From an uncultured Porphyromonadaceae bacterium (GTDB taxonomy: Bacteria; Bacteroidota; Bacteroidia; Bacteroidales; Muribaculaceae): 64,000 nt of DNA. The stretch lies in NCBI GenBank assembly GCA_937989585.1, contig CALKRW010000042.1:1-64000 (forward strand), in the 5' to 3' direction. The position numbers were made by a program, and so were the translations under genes. Positions 7,943 to 17,700 of the stretch are shown piece by piece. The notes beneath the pieces were generated by a model. That model had not been told where the DNA came from. It was given only the letters and a program-made list of their open reading frames with translations, and made no database searches. How positions within the stretch are numbered: the first letter of the stretch is position 1; each line of letters opens with the position of its first letter.

Positions 7943-8881
7943 ATGAAAACCAAATCGCTTGTTTCCATCTCCGACCTCAGTCACGAGGAGATGCTCGACT
8001 TGTTGCGCGCCGCTGAATTCTTCGAGGCGCATCCCAACCACAAGGTGCTGGACGGCCGCGTGGTAGCCACGCTGTTCTTCGAGCCTTCGACCCGTACGCG
8101 CCTGAGTTTCGAGACCGCGGTCAACCGTCTGGGCGGTCGTGTCATCGGTTTCTCCGACGCCACCAACACCTCGACATCGAAGGGCGAGACCCTGAAGGAC
8201 ACCATCAAGATGGTAGCCAACTATGTCGACCTGATAATCATGCGCCACCACCTCGAAGGTGCTGCCCGCTATGCCTCGGAGGTAACCGATGTCCCCGTCA
8301 TCAACGCCGGCGACGGCGCCAACCAGCATCCGTCGCAGACCATGCTCGACCTGTATTCCATCTACAAGACCCAGGGACGTCTCGACAATCTTGACATTAC
8401 ACTCGTGGGCGACCTGAAGTACGGACGCACGGTCCATTCGATGCTTATGGCGATGCCGCGCTTCAAGCCGCGCTTCAAGTTCGTCTCGTGCGAGGAACTG
8501 CGCATGCCCGCCCAGTACCGCGAGTTCTGTGACCGCGAGGGCATCAAGTACGAGGAATTCAGCGAGTTCTCGCCCGAGGTTATCAACTCGTCGGACATCA
8601 TCTACATGACCCGCGTACAGCGCGAGCGCTTCTCCGACCTGATGGAATACGAGCGCGTGAAGGACCTCTACTCGCTGCGCAACAGCATGCTCGACAACTC
8701 GCGGCCCAATGTCCGCATACTACACCCGCTGCCCCGTGTCACCGAGATTGACCAGGACGTTGACGACAATCCCAAGGCATACTTCTTCGACCAGGCGCGC
8801 AACGGCCTGTATATGCGCGAGGCAATCATCTGCCGCTCGCTCGGTATCGACCCCTTCACGCTCAGCGACGAAAAATGCTGA
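7943..8881 (+). CDS. pyrB: Aspartate carbamoyltransferase, catalytic subunit
   Basis: Condenses carbamoyl phosphate with aspartate to N-carbamoyl-aspartate, the committed step of pyrimidine synthesis. The 312-residue chain starts at the ATG at 7943 (MKTKSLVSIS). The in-frame ATG at 7862 would lie upstream of the promoter box at 7908-7915 and is rejected. The carbamoyl-phosphate site STRTR is at residues 49-53, HPSQTMLDL and the aspartate-binding HPLPR follow. Length is normal for catalytic chains. pyrI follows after 49 bp, as expected for a class B holoenzyme of catalytic trimers and regulatory dimers. carA/carB, which supply its carbamoyl phosphate, lie 5 kb downstream. Confidence 0.98.
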   Translation: MKTKSLVSISDLSHEEMLDLLRAAEFFEAHPNHKVLDGRVVATLFFEPSTRTRLSFETAVNRLGGRVIGFSDATNTSTSKGETLKDTIKMVANYVDLIIMRHHLEGAARYASEVTDVPVINAGDGANQHPSQTMLDLYSIYKTQGRLDNLDITLVGDLKYGRTVHSMLMAMPRFKPRFKFVSCEELRMPAQYREFCDREGIKYEEFSEFSPEVINSSDIIYMTRVQRERFSDLMEYERVKDLYSLRNSMLDNSRPNVRILHPLPRVTEIDQDVDDNPKAYFFDQARNGLYMREAIICRSLGIDPFTLSDEKC

Positions 8882-8930
8882 GGAAAGACGTCAAAAATTC
8901 GGTTTCATAACATCTAACATCCGGTAAATC

Positions 8931-9392
8931 ATGACATCAGCAAAACAAGAACTTGCCGTGGCCGCACTGAAGGACGGCACAGTCATCGACCATATTCCCT
9001 CGGCATCGCTCTTCAAGGCAGTGCGCATACTAGGCCTCGAGCAACTCGAAGACCGCGCCATCACCATAGGCTACAATCTGGACTCGCGCAAACTCGGGCG
9101 CAAGTCGATAATCAAGGTGGCCGATACAATCTTCGACGAGGCAACGCTGAACCGCATCGCGGTCATTGCCCCATCGGCAGTCGTGAACATCATCCGCGAC
9201 TATCAGGTTGTAGAGAAACATCCCGTGTGTCTGCACGAGACCGTAACGGGCATCGTGCGCTGTCCCAACCCCAAGTGCATCACCAACAACGAGCCGATGC
9301 GCACCGTATTCCATGTGATAAGTTCAGACCCCGTGATATGCCGCTGCCACTACTGCTCGACCACAGTGCTCGGTACTGACGCCCAGGTCTGA
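8931..9392 (+). CDS. pyrI: Aspartate carbamoyltransferase, regulatory subunit
   Basis: Regulatory chain of 153 residues that binds nucleotide effectors (CTP, ATP) and joins catalytic trimers through a zinc domain. The allosteric domain covers residues 1-100 (KDGTVIDHIPS at the effector site). The C-terminal zinc site is Cys111-x4-Cys116 and Cys139-x2-Cys142, the classic C-x4-C/C-x2-C arrangement. It lies 49 bp after pyrB and 23 bp before the flavin reductase gene, so it is almost certainly co-transcribed with both. Its presence implies feedback control of pyrimidine synthesis by end products. Confidence 0.97.
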   Translation: MTSAKQELAVAALKDGTVIDHIPSASLFKAVRILGLEQLEDRAITIGYNLDSRKLGRKSIIKVADTIFDEATLNRIAVIAPSAVVNIIRDYQVVEKHPVCLHETVTGIVRCPNPKCITNNEPMRTVFHVISSDPVICRCHYCSTTVLGTDAQV

Positions 9393-9415
9393 AAACCACC
9401 ATTAAACAAAACGAG

Positions 9416-10018
9416 ATGAAACAATCATGGCGCCCCGGCACGATGGTCTACCCTCTGCCCGCCGTGCTGGTGAGTTGCGGGTCCGACGCTGACACACGCA
9501 ACCTGATAACCGTGGCATGGACCGGTACGATCTGCTCAGACCCTGCCATGCTGTATATATCGGTCCGTCCGCAGCGACATTCGCATGACATCATCCGGCG
9601 CGAGATGCAGTTCACCGTCAACCTCACGACCGAGGCCATGGCCCGTGCCACCGACTGGTGCGGCGTGCGTTCCGGCCGGGACTATGACAAGTGGAAAGAG
9701 AGCGGGCTGACCCCGATGGACGGCGTGGCTAACACCTGTCCGTGCGTCGCCGAGTCACCGATAAGCATCGAGTGTAAGGTCAAGGAAATCGTATCGCTCG
9801 GAAGCCATGACATGTTCATTGCCGAAGTAGTGAATGTGCTTGCCGACGAGCAGTATATCGACCCCGAGACGGGAGCCTTCGACATGGCCCGCGCCGGAAT
9901 GCTCGTATATTGTCACGGCGGATATTACGCCATGGGCGAATACATTGGCCGTTTCGGCTTCTCGGTGAAGAAGCCTGAAAAGGTATCAAAAACAAGCAAA
10001 AGCCATCCGAAGCGATAA
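9416..10018 (+). CDS. Flavin reductase family protein
   Basis: A 200-residue FMN-binding split-barrel protein of the flavin reductase-like family. The N-terminal part (PLPAVLVSCGSD, NLITVAWTGTICSDPAMLYISV) is the typical FMN-binding fold, and FTVNLTTEAMARATDWCG follows. Such proteins transfer electrons from NAD(P)H to FMN or have unknown substrates; no specific reaction can be assigned. It sits 23 bp after pyrI and 19 bp before the rlhA-like gene, so it is probably in the pyr operon. The C-terminal tail is Lys/Ser rich (KKPEKVSKTSKSHPKR). Confidence 0.88.
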   Translation: MKQSWRPGTMVYPLPAVLVSCGSDADTRNLITVAWTGTICSDPAMLYISVRPQRHSHDIIRREMQFTVNLTTEAMARATDWCGVRSGRDYDKWKESGLTPMDGVANTCPCVAESPISIECKVKEIVSLGSHDMFIAEVVNVLADEQYIDPETGAFDMARAGMLVYCHGGYYAMGEYIGRFGFSVKKPEKVSKTSKSHPKR

Positions 10019-10037
10019 TAGGCATCCCCCGGGATGA

Positions 10038-11945
10038 ATGAATCTGACAGTCATGCGAAAGACACTTGAACTCCTCGCTCCAGCAAAGGACGCCGACACC
10101 GGCATCGCCGCAATACGTGCCGGCGCTGACGCCATATATATAGGTGGTCCGAGTCACGGCGCACGTGCCGCCGCCGGCAACAGGGTGGAGGACATCAGGC
10201 GTCTGTGCGATTTCGCCCACATATTCCGCGCGAGGGTATATGTCACCCTCAATACATTAATATATGATGACGAACTCGAGCAGGTTGAAAAACTCGTTCG
10301 CGAGCTGTATGCCGCGGGAGTCGACGCTCTCATAGTGCAGGATATGGCGCTGCTGCGCATGAAACTGCCGCCGATAGCGCTCCACGCCTCGACACAGTGC
10401 GACACGCGCACTCCCGAAAAAGCCGAATTCCTTGCCCGTGCCGGATTCTCGCAGATAGTCCTCCCGCGCGAGTTCACCCTTGACGAAATCAGGGCTGTGG
10501 CCGAGCGGGTGGATGTTCCCCTCGAGGCATTCGTGCACGGTGCGCTCTGTGTATGTTATTCAGGCGACTGCCGTGCGAGTCTTGTCAGCGGAGGCCGTAG
10601 CGCCAACCGGGGGGAATGCGCCCAGATATGCCGACTGCCTTATGACCTTGTAGACGGGGAGGGCAGGGTGCTTGTCGCCGACCGCCATCTGCTGTCACTG
10701 CGCGACCTAAAACGTATCGACGACCTCGAGGAAATGGCCGATGCCGGAGTACGTTCGTTCAAGATTGAGGGTCGCCTCAAAGGGAAGTCGTATGTAATGA
10801 ATGTGGTGCGCGCATATTCCGAGGCCCTTGACGCACTGTGCGCACGTCGGCCCGGGGACTATTGCCGTCAGTCGGCCGGAATAGTCGAATCTGACTTCGA
10901 GCCTGACGTCAACAAGACATTCAACCGCGGCTACACGGAATTTTTCCTGCGCGAGCCACGTCCAAAGACATCCGGCTACGCATCCACGCTGACGCCGAAA
11001 TTCGTAGGAAATGCAATCGGCACAGTCGCGAACGTAAAGGGTAATGTCGTGACACTTAAGCCTATAGGTAAAGGAAATGTTTTGCCGACAATATCCAATG
11101 GCGACGGTTTGGGTTGGTTTGACCGCGGAGGACGCTTTGACGGTGCCCGCGTGAACCGTGCCGAAGGAAACAGAATCATTCTGTTACGTCCGGTAGATAT
11201 TCCTGTCGGCACCAAGATATACCGAAACTTTGACAAGATGTTCGAGGACGCTCTCGAATCGTCGACGATAAGCCGCTATCTGCCTGTGGACATAACGCTA
11301 CGTACCGCTACGGGCATGATTGTCGCCGACATAAGCGACCCGCTGCGCGGACTTTCGGCCACGGTGTCGGCTGACTGCAATGCCGAGGCATCACGCTCGC
11401 CACAGGACAACACCCAGCGGGAAATTTTTTCACGACTTGGGGGGACATCTTACAGACTAAACGAATTTACCACAGAGGCAGGTGACACATTTATTCCGCG
11501 TTCGGTACTCACATCGCTGCGCCGTGCCGCTGTCGACTCTCTCGACAAAGCCGCGGCGGCGACTATGCCCCTGGACCTGCGGAGGCCGGAAAATCACGAA
11601 GCACCGCTGCCGCAGAACATGCACAGCGGCAAAGCCGAAGTACTGACGTTCCATGACAACGTGGCCAACCGTCTTGCCGAGAAATTTTACCGCGAACACG
11701 GAGCTAAGGAAATCGCTCCGGCAATGGAGACGGACATGCCGTCGGAGAGCGAGGAGGTCCGTGTGATGACCACCCGCTACTGTCTGCGTCGCGAAATGGG
11801 GGCATGCCTGCGCGCAGCCGGAGCGGGCAAACTTCCGTCAACACTGTTACTGCGGCCAAAAAACTCGGTTTCGGCACGTACGATGCGCATTGACTTCGAC
11901 TGTGCCGTATGCTGTATGCACCTGACGGCATTACCGTTGGAGTGA
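10038..11945 (+). CDS. rlhA: U32 family protein, RlhA-type 23S rRNA hydroxylation factor
   Basis: A 635-residue member of peptidase family U32, full-length and similar throughout to E. coli RlhA (YdcP), which is needed for 5-hydroxycytidine 2501 in 23S rRNA. The U32 signature is EAFVHGALCVCYSGDCRA (163-180). Conserved Cys follow in GGRSANRGECAQICRLPY (about 186-201). The second half is the DUF3656-type domain, and FDCAVCCMHL near the C terminus matches the conserved FDC-x2-C-x-MH region. Cys clusters suggest an iron-sulfur cofactor. The start may instead be the ATG at 10053 (MRKTLELLAPAKD), which fits homologues better. It is the fourth gene after pyrB, 19 bp from its neighbour. Protease activity is not implied. 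Confidence 0.88.
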   Translation: MNLTVMRKTLELLAPAKDADTGIAAIRAGADAIYIGGPSHGARAAAGNRVEDIRRLCDFAHIFRARVYVTLNTLIYDDELEQVEKLVRELYAAGVDALIVQDMALLRMKLPPIALHASTQCDTRTPEKAEFLARAGFSQIVLPREFTLDEIRAVAERVDVPLEAFVHGALCVCYSGDCRASLVSGGRSANRGECAQICRLPYDLVDGEGRVLVADRHLLSLRDLKRIDDLEEMADAGVRSFKIEGRLKGKSYVMNVVRAYSEALDALCARRPGDYCRQSAGIVESDFEPDVNKTFNRGYTEFFLREPRPKTSGYASTLTPKFVGNAIGTVANVKGNVVTLKPIGKGNVLPTISNGDGLGWFDRGGRFDGARVNRAEGNRIILLRPVDIPVGTKIYRNFDKMFEDALESSTISRYLPVDITLRTATGMIVADISDPLRGLSATVSADCNAEASRSPQDNTQREIFSRLGGTSYRLNEFTTEAGDTFIPRSVLTSLRRAAVDSLDKAAAATMPLDLRRPENHEAPLPQNMHSGKAEVLTFHDNVANRLAEKFYREHGAKEIAPAMETDMPSESEEVRVMTTRYCLRREMGACLRAAGAGKLPSTLLLRPKNSVSARTMRIDFDCAVCCMHLTALPLE

Positions 11946-11998
11946 TTGCCCGAATTTGTTCCATGTAGATATAAAATTGGTCTGAAAGTACTTATTGT

Positions 11999-12029
11999 TT
12001 TGGATATTCAAAAAAAAATTCTAACTTTG
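11999..12029 (+). promoter_or_regulatory. Promoter of the secreted protein gene at 12125
   Basis: TTTG (11999-12002) and TAACTTTG (12022-12029) are 19 bp apart, an excellent Bacteroidetes promoter match. The leader is about 90 nt and AT-rich. Confidence 0.8.
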
Positions 12030-12124
12030 CCAAAATTTTTTGAATTTCGGTTTCTACGAAAACAACACTATCTATCCCGCAATAAATCAATACATTCATT
12101 AAAAATAACAAACACATTTCAGTT

Positions 12125-13468
12125 ATGAAAAAAATGTACTCAATTCTGAGTTGCGCTCTCCTCGCCCTGCCCGTCATGGCACAGGAACCCCAACTCCCCA
12201 ACAGTGATTTCGAAGGCCCCTGGGGTGACTGCATCCCCTGGACATCCAGCAACAACACAGCAGCCAAAGGCACAACTCCCCAATCATGGACTATCAGCCA
12301 GGTAATCGGTATGAATACCTTAGGTGCTACAATTGTAGGAGATTCAGTCGAGGGCTATAACTCAAGACACGCTGTCAAGGTTTACAATAGCCCTAATTCC
12401 ATTATGGCAACTCAGATTGTTCCGGGATATGTGACACTCGGCACAACATGGTCAACCTCTGTAATGGGTAGTCAGAATGACGGCGGCACATTCGGCGGTA
12501 TCGAATTCAACGGCCGTCCCGAAAAGATCACATTTATGTACAAGTTCGAGCGTGCAGAAGAGAATGACCAGCCTGCAAACGCTATCGCGTATCTTTGGAA
12601 AGGTACATATACACAGGCTAATGTCCCCGGAAATATTGCTGCTTTCGGCAGTCCCAAAGCAGTCGATATGGTCAACCGTGACCGTAACATACTCGGCATT
12701 GAGACAAGCAAGGGCGGCGAAGTCACCAAGAGCGAAGGCGCCGAACTTATTGCCAAGGGTACAACCGTCATCAAAGAAGTAACCTCGGAATGGGTAAAGG
12801 GCGAGATTGTATTCGAATATTTTTCAGACGCAACTCCCGAGATGATCAATGTCATCTTCTCTGCCAACGATTATTTCAATGCTGAAGGTATCGCCAAAGG
12901 CAACGCCCTCACAGTCGATGACGTAAAATGCGAATATGCCACAGCCGGCGCAACCAAGAAATATCCCGGCAAACTCGTTGTCGAGATGATGGGCGGCGAA
13001 CTTACCGGCGAAGGCGGTGACGACACCACAATCGAGATCACCGAGACCTCGGCAACAACCTGCTCATTCCTTTTGCCCAATCTTTCCCTTGGAGAAATTG
13101 GCAATGTCGGCGACATCAAACTGGATGTAGTGAACATGAGTACCGCAAACGGCGTGACAACCTACACAGCACATGATCCGGCCCTCTCACTGCTTGGCGG
13201 TGAGATTATCGCAGACGTCACCCTCAACGGAACGACCGACGAGGCAGGCGTAGCCGACATGAAGATCGATGTCATCTGGAGTGGAATTCCCATCACCTGC
13301 ACATTCAAGGGCAAGCTGGCTACCAGCGGTGTCGGCTCGATTGAAATCGAGAACGCTCCTGTAGAAATGTACAACCTCAACGGCGTACGCGTCAACCCCG
13401 AAACCGCCGCTCCGGGCCTCTATATCAAGCGCCAGGGCAACAAGGTAAGCAAGGTAATCGTCCGCTGA
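12125..13468 (+). CDS. Secreted protein with lipocalin-like region and type IX-like tail
   Basis: A 447-residue exported protein. The signal peptide (1-19) ends PVMAQ. Residues ~20-275 look like a jelly-roll, PCMD-type carbohydrate-related domain of Bacteroidales (PNSDFEGPW near the start, FMYKFERAEEND, VIFSANDYF). Residues ~280-410 resemble a calycin/lipocalin-like barrel (YPGKLVVEMMGGEL, TTTIEI-like strands, GIPITCTFKGKL). The last ~35 residues (MYNLNGVRVNP, APGLYIKRQGNK) resemble type IX secretion sorting tails. Its substrate is unknown; a surface role in glycan binding is inference. It has its own promoter and terminator. Codon use is more AT-rich in the N-terminal third than in flanking housekeeping genes. 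Confidence 0.75.
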   Translation: MKKMYSILSCALLALPVMAQEPQLPNSDFEGPWGDCIPWTSSNNTAAKGTTPQSWTISQVIGMNTLGATIVGDSVEGYNSRHAVKVYNSPNSIMATQIVPGYVTLGTTWSTSVMGSQNDGGTFGGIEFNGRPEKITFMYKFERAEENDQPANAIAYLWKGTYTQANVPGNIAAFGSPKAVDMVNRDRNILGIETSKGGEVTKSEGAELIAKGTTVIKEVTSEWVKGEIVFEYFSDATPEMINVIFSANDYFNAEGIAKGNALTVDDVKCEYATAGATKKYPGKLVVEMMGGELTGEGGDDTTIEITETSATTCSFLLPNLSLGEIGNVGDIKLDVVNMSTANGVTTYTAHDPALSLLGGEIIADVTLNGTTDEAGVADMKIDVIWSGIPITCTFKGKLATSGVGSIEIENAPVEMYNLNGVRVNPETAAPGLYIKRQGNKVSKVIVR

Positions 13469-13483
13469 AAGAATAAAGATTTT

Positions 13484-13519
13484 AACAAAAGCCGCCAAGT
13501 AGTACTGGCGGCTTTTGTT
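13484..13519 (+). terminator. Terminator before carA
   Basis: AACAAAAGCCGCCA (13484-13497) pairs perfectly with TGGCGGCTTTTGTT (13506-13519), loop 8 nt. It is 15 bases after the stop at 13468 and its 3' arm overlaps the carA -33 box. Confidence 0.9.
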
Positions 13520-13555
13520 GTATGTCCCAAAAAATTTGTACCTTTGACAAATTTT
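13514..13555 (+). promoter_or_regulatory. carA promoter with inverted repeat around the -7 box
   Basis: TTTG (13514-13517) and TACCTTTG (13539-13546) are 21 bp apart. The inverted repeat AAAATTTGT (13531-13539) / ACAAATTTT (13547-13555) flanks the -7 box exactly and could be an operator. The carA ATG is at 13567, leaving a very short leader. Confidence 0.65.
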
Positions 13556-13566
13556 AATCAATTCCT

Positions 13567-14667
13567 ATGAGACAGTCAAAAAAGGCAAGACTAATCCTCG
13601 AGGACGGCACGGTCTTTGAGGGCCGTTCCTTTGGCTACGAGGGACCGGCTGCAGGCGAGGTAGTCTTCAACACTGCCATGACAGGCTATCCCGAGAGCCT
13701 GACAGACCCCTCCTACGAAGGGCAGATTCTTGTAACAACATTCCCTCTTCAGGGCAACTACGGTGTTCCCGCACCCGACCGTGGCGAACCTTCGCTCAGC
13801 GACTCATTCGAGAGCGAGCGCATACACTGCCGCGGTCTTGTCGTACAGGACTATTCGTGGGAGGCATCCCACTGGAAGTCGGGACGCACCCTCGCCAAAT
13901 GGCTCGAGGACGAGAAAATCCCCGCGGTATACGATATCGACACCCGCGCGCTGACAAAGCATCTCCGCGAGCACGGATCGATGCTCGGCAAAATCCTTGT
14001 GGAAGGGTGCGGCGACACGGAATTCTATGACCCCAACAAGGAGAATCTTGTCGGCAAGACCTCGACCCGCGAGGTTGAGAAATACGAACCCACAGAGGGT
14101 AGCGTCGAGAATGGCAAGGGACCAAAGACAGTGGTTCTTGTCGACTGCGGCGTTAAGCACAACATAGTCCGCTGTCTTGTGCGCCGCGGTGTCCGTGTCG
14201 TACGCGTTCCCTGGGACTACGACTTCAACACGCTCGAATGGGACGGCCTGTTCATCTCCAACGGTCCCGGCAACCCCGACATGGCAGACGTGACCATCGG
14301 CAACCTGCGCAAGGCGCTCGAAGGCAGCAAGCCCATCTGTGGCATCTGCATGGGCAACCAGCTGCTGGCACTCGCCGCAGGCGCAAAGACCTTCAAACTG
14401 AAATACGGCCACCGCAGCCACAACCAGCCCGTGCGTCAGGCCGGAACAGACCGGTGCTTCATCACATCGCAGAATCACGGCTTCGCCGTCGATACCGACA
14501 CACTGCCCGCCGACTGGGAGGCACTGTACATAAACCTCAACGACGGCACCAACGAGGGCATTCGCCACAAGACAAAGCCCTTCTTCTCGGCCCAGTTCCA
14601 TCCCGAGGCAGCATCAGGCCCCAAGGACACCGAATTCATATTCGACGACTTCGTGGCACTGCTCTGA
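13567..14667 (+). CDS. carA: Carbamoyl-phosphate synthase, small (glutaminase) subunit
   Basis: Hydrolyses glutamine and channels ammonia to CarB for carbamoyl phosphate synthesis. The 366-residue chain has the N-terminal CPSase domain (LILEDGTVFEGRSFGYEG, ...TAMTGYPESLTDPSY) and a C-terminal class I glutamine amidotransferase domain. The nucleophile is Cys261 in ICGICMGNQ, with the catalytic His-x-Glu in QFHPEA near 347. Length and motifs are normal. carB follows 61 bp downstream. The product feeds PyrB (7943-8881) and arginine synthesis. The promoter carries an inverted repeat that may mediate control. Confidence 0.97.
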   Translation: MRQSKKARLILEDGTVFEGRSFGYEGPAAGEVVFNTAMTGYPESLTDPSYEGQILVTTFPLQGNYGVPAPDRGEPSLSDSFESERIHCRGLVVQDYSWEASHWKSGRTLAKWLEDEKIPAVYDIDTRALTKHLREHGSMLGKILVEGCGDTEFYDPNKENLVGKTSTREVEKYEPTEGSVENGKGPKTVVLVDCGVKHNIVRCLVRRGVRVVRVPWDYDFNTLEWDGLFISNGPGNPDMADVTIGNLRKALEGSKPICGICMGNQLLALAAGAKTFKLKYGHRSHNQPVRQAGTDRCFITSQNHGFAVDTDTLPADWEALYINLNDGTNEGIRHKTKPFFSAQFHPEAASGPKDTEFIFDDFVALL

Positions 14668-14687
14668 TACTTCCGAGACGATAGATT

Positions 14688-14695
14688 TACCTTTG
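14688..14695 (+). promoter_or_regulatory. Possible internal promoter of carB
   Basis: TACCTTTG lies in the 61-bp carA-carB gap. No TTTG -33 box is seen at the right distance. It overlaps the upstream in-frame ATG at 14693, arguing against that start. Confidence 0.4.
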
Positions 14696-14728
14696 TTCCA
14701 ACAGAACACTTACTTTTATCCATCCGAT

Positions 14729-17700
14729 ATGCCAAACGCAGAAAAAACCATAAAAAAAGTCCTTCTCCTCGGTTCGGGCGCACTCAAGATAGGCGAGGCC
14801 GGCGAATTCGACTACTCCGGCTCGCAGGCACTCAAGGCCATGAAAGAAGAGGGCATCGAGACCGTACTCATCAACCCCAACATCGCGACCGTCCAGACCT
14901 CCGAGTCGTTCGCAGACCGCATCTATTTCCTCCCCGTGCTTCCCTACTTCGTGGAGAAGGTGATAGAGAAAGAGCGTCCCGACGGCATCCTGCTGTCTTT
15001 CGGCGGCCAGACCGCGCTGAACTGCGGTGTCGAACTCTACCGCTCGGGTGTCCTTGAAAAATATGACGTCCGTGTACTCGGCACCCCCGTACAGGCCATC
15101 ATCGACACCGAGGACCGCGAACTCTTCGTGGAGCGCCTTGACCAGATAGACGTCAAGACCATCAAGTCGTCGGCGGCGTCGACCGTTGCCGAAGGCCTGG
15201 AGGTGGCGCGCTCGCTGGGCTATCCCGTCATCGTGCGCGCAGCATACGCCCTCGGAGGACTTGGCTCCGGCTTCTGCGACAACGACGAGCAACTTACCGC
15301 CCTTGCCGAAAAGGCCCTGGCATTCTCACCCCAGATCCTCATCGAGAAATCGCTCAAGGGCTGGAAGGAAATCGAGTATGAGGTCGTGCGCGACCGCTTC
15401 GACAACTGCATCACCGTGTGCAACATGGAGAACTTCGACCCGCTGGGCATACATACCGGCGAGAGCATCGTTGTCGCTCCCTCGCAGACCCTGTCAAACG
15501 ACGACTACCATTTCCTGCGCGCCCTTGCCATCAAGATAATCCGTCACATCGGCATCGTCGGCGAGTGCAACGTGCAGTACGCCTACGATCCCGAGTCGAT
15601 GGACTACCGCGTCATCGAGGTCAACGCGCGACTGAGCCGCTCGTCGGCCCTCGCATCGAAAGCGACCGGATATCCGCTGGCGTTCGTCGCCGCCAAACTC
15701 GGCCTCGGCTATGGTCTGTTCGACCTGAAGAACAATGTGACCAAGACGACCTCGGCATTCTTCGAGCCGGCCATAGACTACATAGTCTGCAAGATTCCGC
15801 GCTGGGACCTCGGTAAATTCCATGGTGTCAACCGTGAGATAGGCTCGTCGATGAAGTCTGTCGGCGAGGTCATGTCCATAGGCCGCACCTTCGAGGAGGC
15901 CATACAGAAAGGCCTGCGCATGATAGGACAGGGCATGCACGGCTTCGTCTCGAACACCCCCCTGAAAATCGAAGACATCGACACCGCGCTTGCCGCGCCT
16001 ACAGACAAACGCATATTCGTCATAGCCGAAGCCTTCCGCCGCGGCTATGACGTCGACCGTATACACGAACTCACCAAGATTGACCGCTGGTTCCTGTACA
16101 AACTCCACCACATCTGCGACACAGCCAACGAGATGGCCACGTACGACGAACTGGAGAAACTGCCCGCCGAACTTATCCGCCAGGCCAAGCAGCAGGGCTT
16201 CAGCGACTTCCAGATCGCACGCATAGTCCTCAAGGAGCGCTGCGAGAAGGGCGACGCCTCGCTGCTCGCGGTGCGCGAGATTCGCAAGCGTCTCGGCATA
16301 GTGCCCGTGGTTAAGCAGATTGACACACTCGCCGCCGAATATCCCGCAAAGACCAACTATCTGTACCTGACATACAACGGCTCGGAGAACGATGTCGAGT
16401 ACCTGCACGACCACCGTTCGATTGTCGTTCTGGGTTCCGGCGCATACCGCATCGGATCGTCCGTAGAGTTCGACTGGTGCTCGGTCAACGCGTTGCTCAC
16501 GGTCAAGCAGCAGGGCTGGCGCTCGGTGATGATAAACTACAATCCCGAGACAGTCTCGACTGACTACGACATGTGCGACCGCCTGTATTTCGACGAACTC
16601 ACATTCGAGCGCGTGATGGACATACTCGACCTCGAGCAGCCTCACGGAACCATCGTCTCGGTGGGCGGCCAGATTCCAAACAACCTTGCCACCCGTCTCG
16701 ACGAGCAGAATGTCAACATACTCGGCACCTCGGCAACGATGATCGACAACGCCGAAGACCGCCACAAGTTCTCGGCCATGCTCGACCGCATCGGCGTCGA
16801 CCAGCCCCGCTGGCGCGAACTCACGAGCCTTGACGACATCCACGCGTTTGTAGAGGAAGTCGGCTTCCCCGTTCTGGTCCGTCCGAGTTACGTGCTGTCG
16901 GGCGCCGCGATGAACGTATGCTCGAACGATGACGAACTAGTCCGCTTCCTGCGTCTTGCCGCCAATGTCTCCAAGCAGCATCCGGTCGTCGTGACCGAAT
17001 TCATCCAGAACTCCAAGGAGGTCGAGATGGACGCCGTAGCCAAGGACGGCAAGATAATAGCCTACGCCATATCAGAGCATATCGAGTATGCCGGCGTACA
17101 CTCCGGCGACGCAACCATACAGTTCCCGGCCCAGAAACTATATGTCGAGACAGTGCGCCGCATCAAGAAGATATCGTCGCGCATCGCCGCCGCGCTCAAC
17201 ATCACCGGCCCGTTCAATATCCAGTATCTGGCCAAGAACAACGACATCAAGGTGATAGAGTGCAACCTGCGTGCGTCGCGATCGTTCCCCTTCGTTTCGA
17301 AGGTGCTGAAGATAAACTTCATCGACCTCGCAACCCGCGCCATGCTCGGACTCGAGGTCGAGCCGCCGGCAAAGAACGCCTTCGACCTCGACTACGTCGG
17401 CATCAAGGCCTCGCAGTTCTCGTTCTCGCGCCTTCAGGGCGCCGACCCCGTGCTGGGCGTCGACATGGCCTCGACCGGCGAAGTCGGCTGTATCGGCGAG
17501 AACACCTCGGAGGCACTGCTCAAGGCCATGCTCTCGGTGGGCAACCGCATACCCAAGAAAGGCGTCCTGCTCTCCACCGGCACTCCGCGCCAGAAGGCCG
17601 ACATGCTCGACGCCGCCCACATGCTGCACAACAACGGCTACAAACTCTACGCAACCGGCGGTACACACGCCTTCCTCTCGGACAACGGTATTCCCGCCAT

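Noticed and set aside
15494..16843. 449-residue open frame antisense to carB
   Set aside because: carB is complete with all motifs on the other strand; the antisense frame has no domain or start signal.
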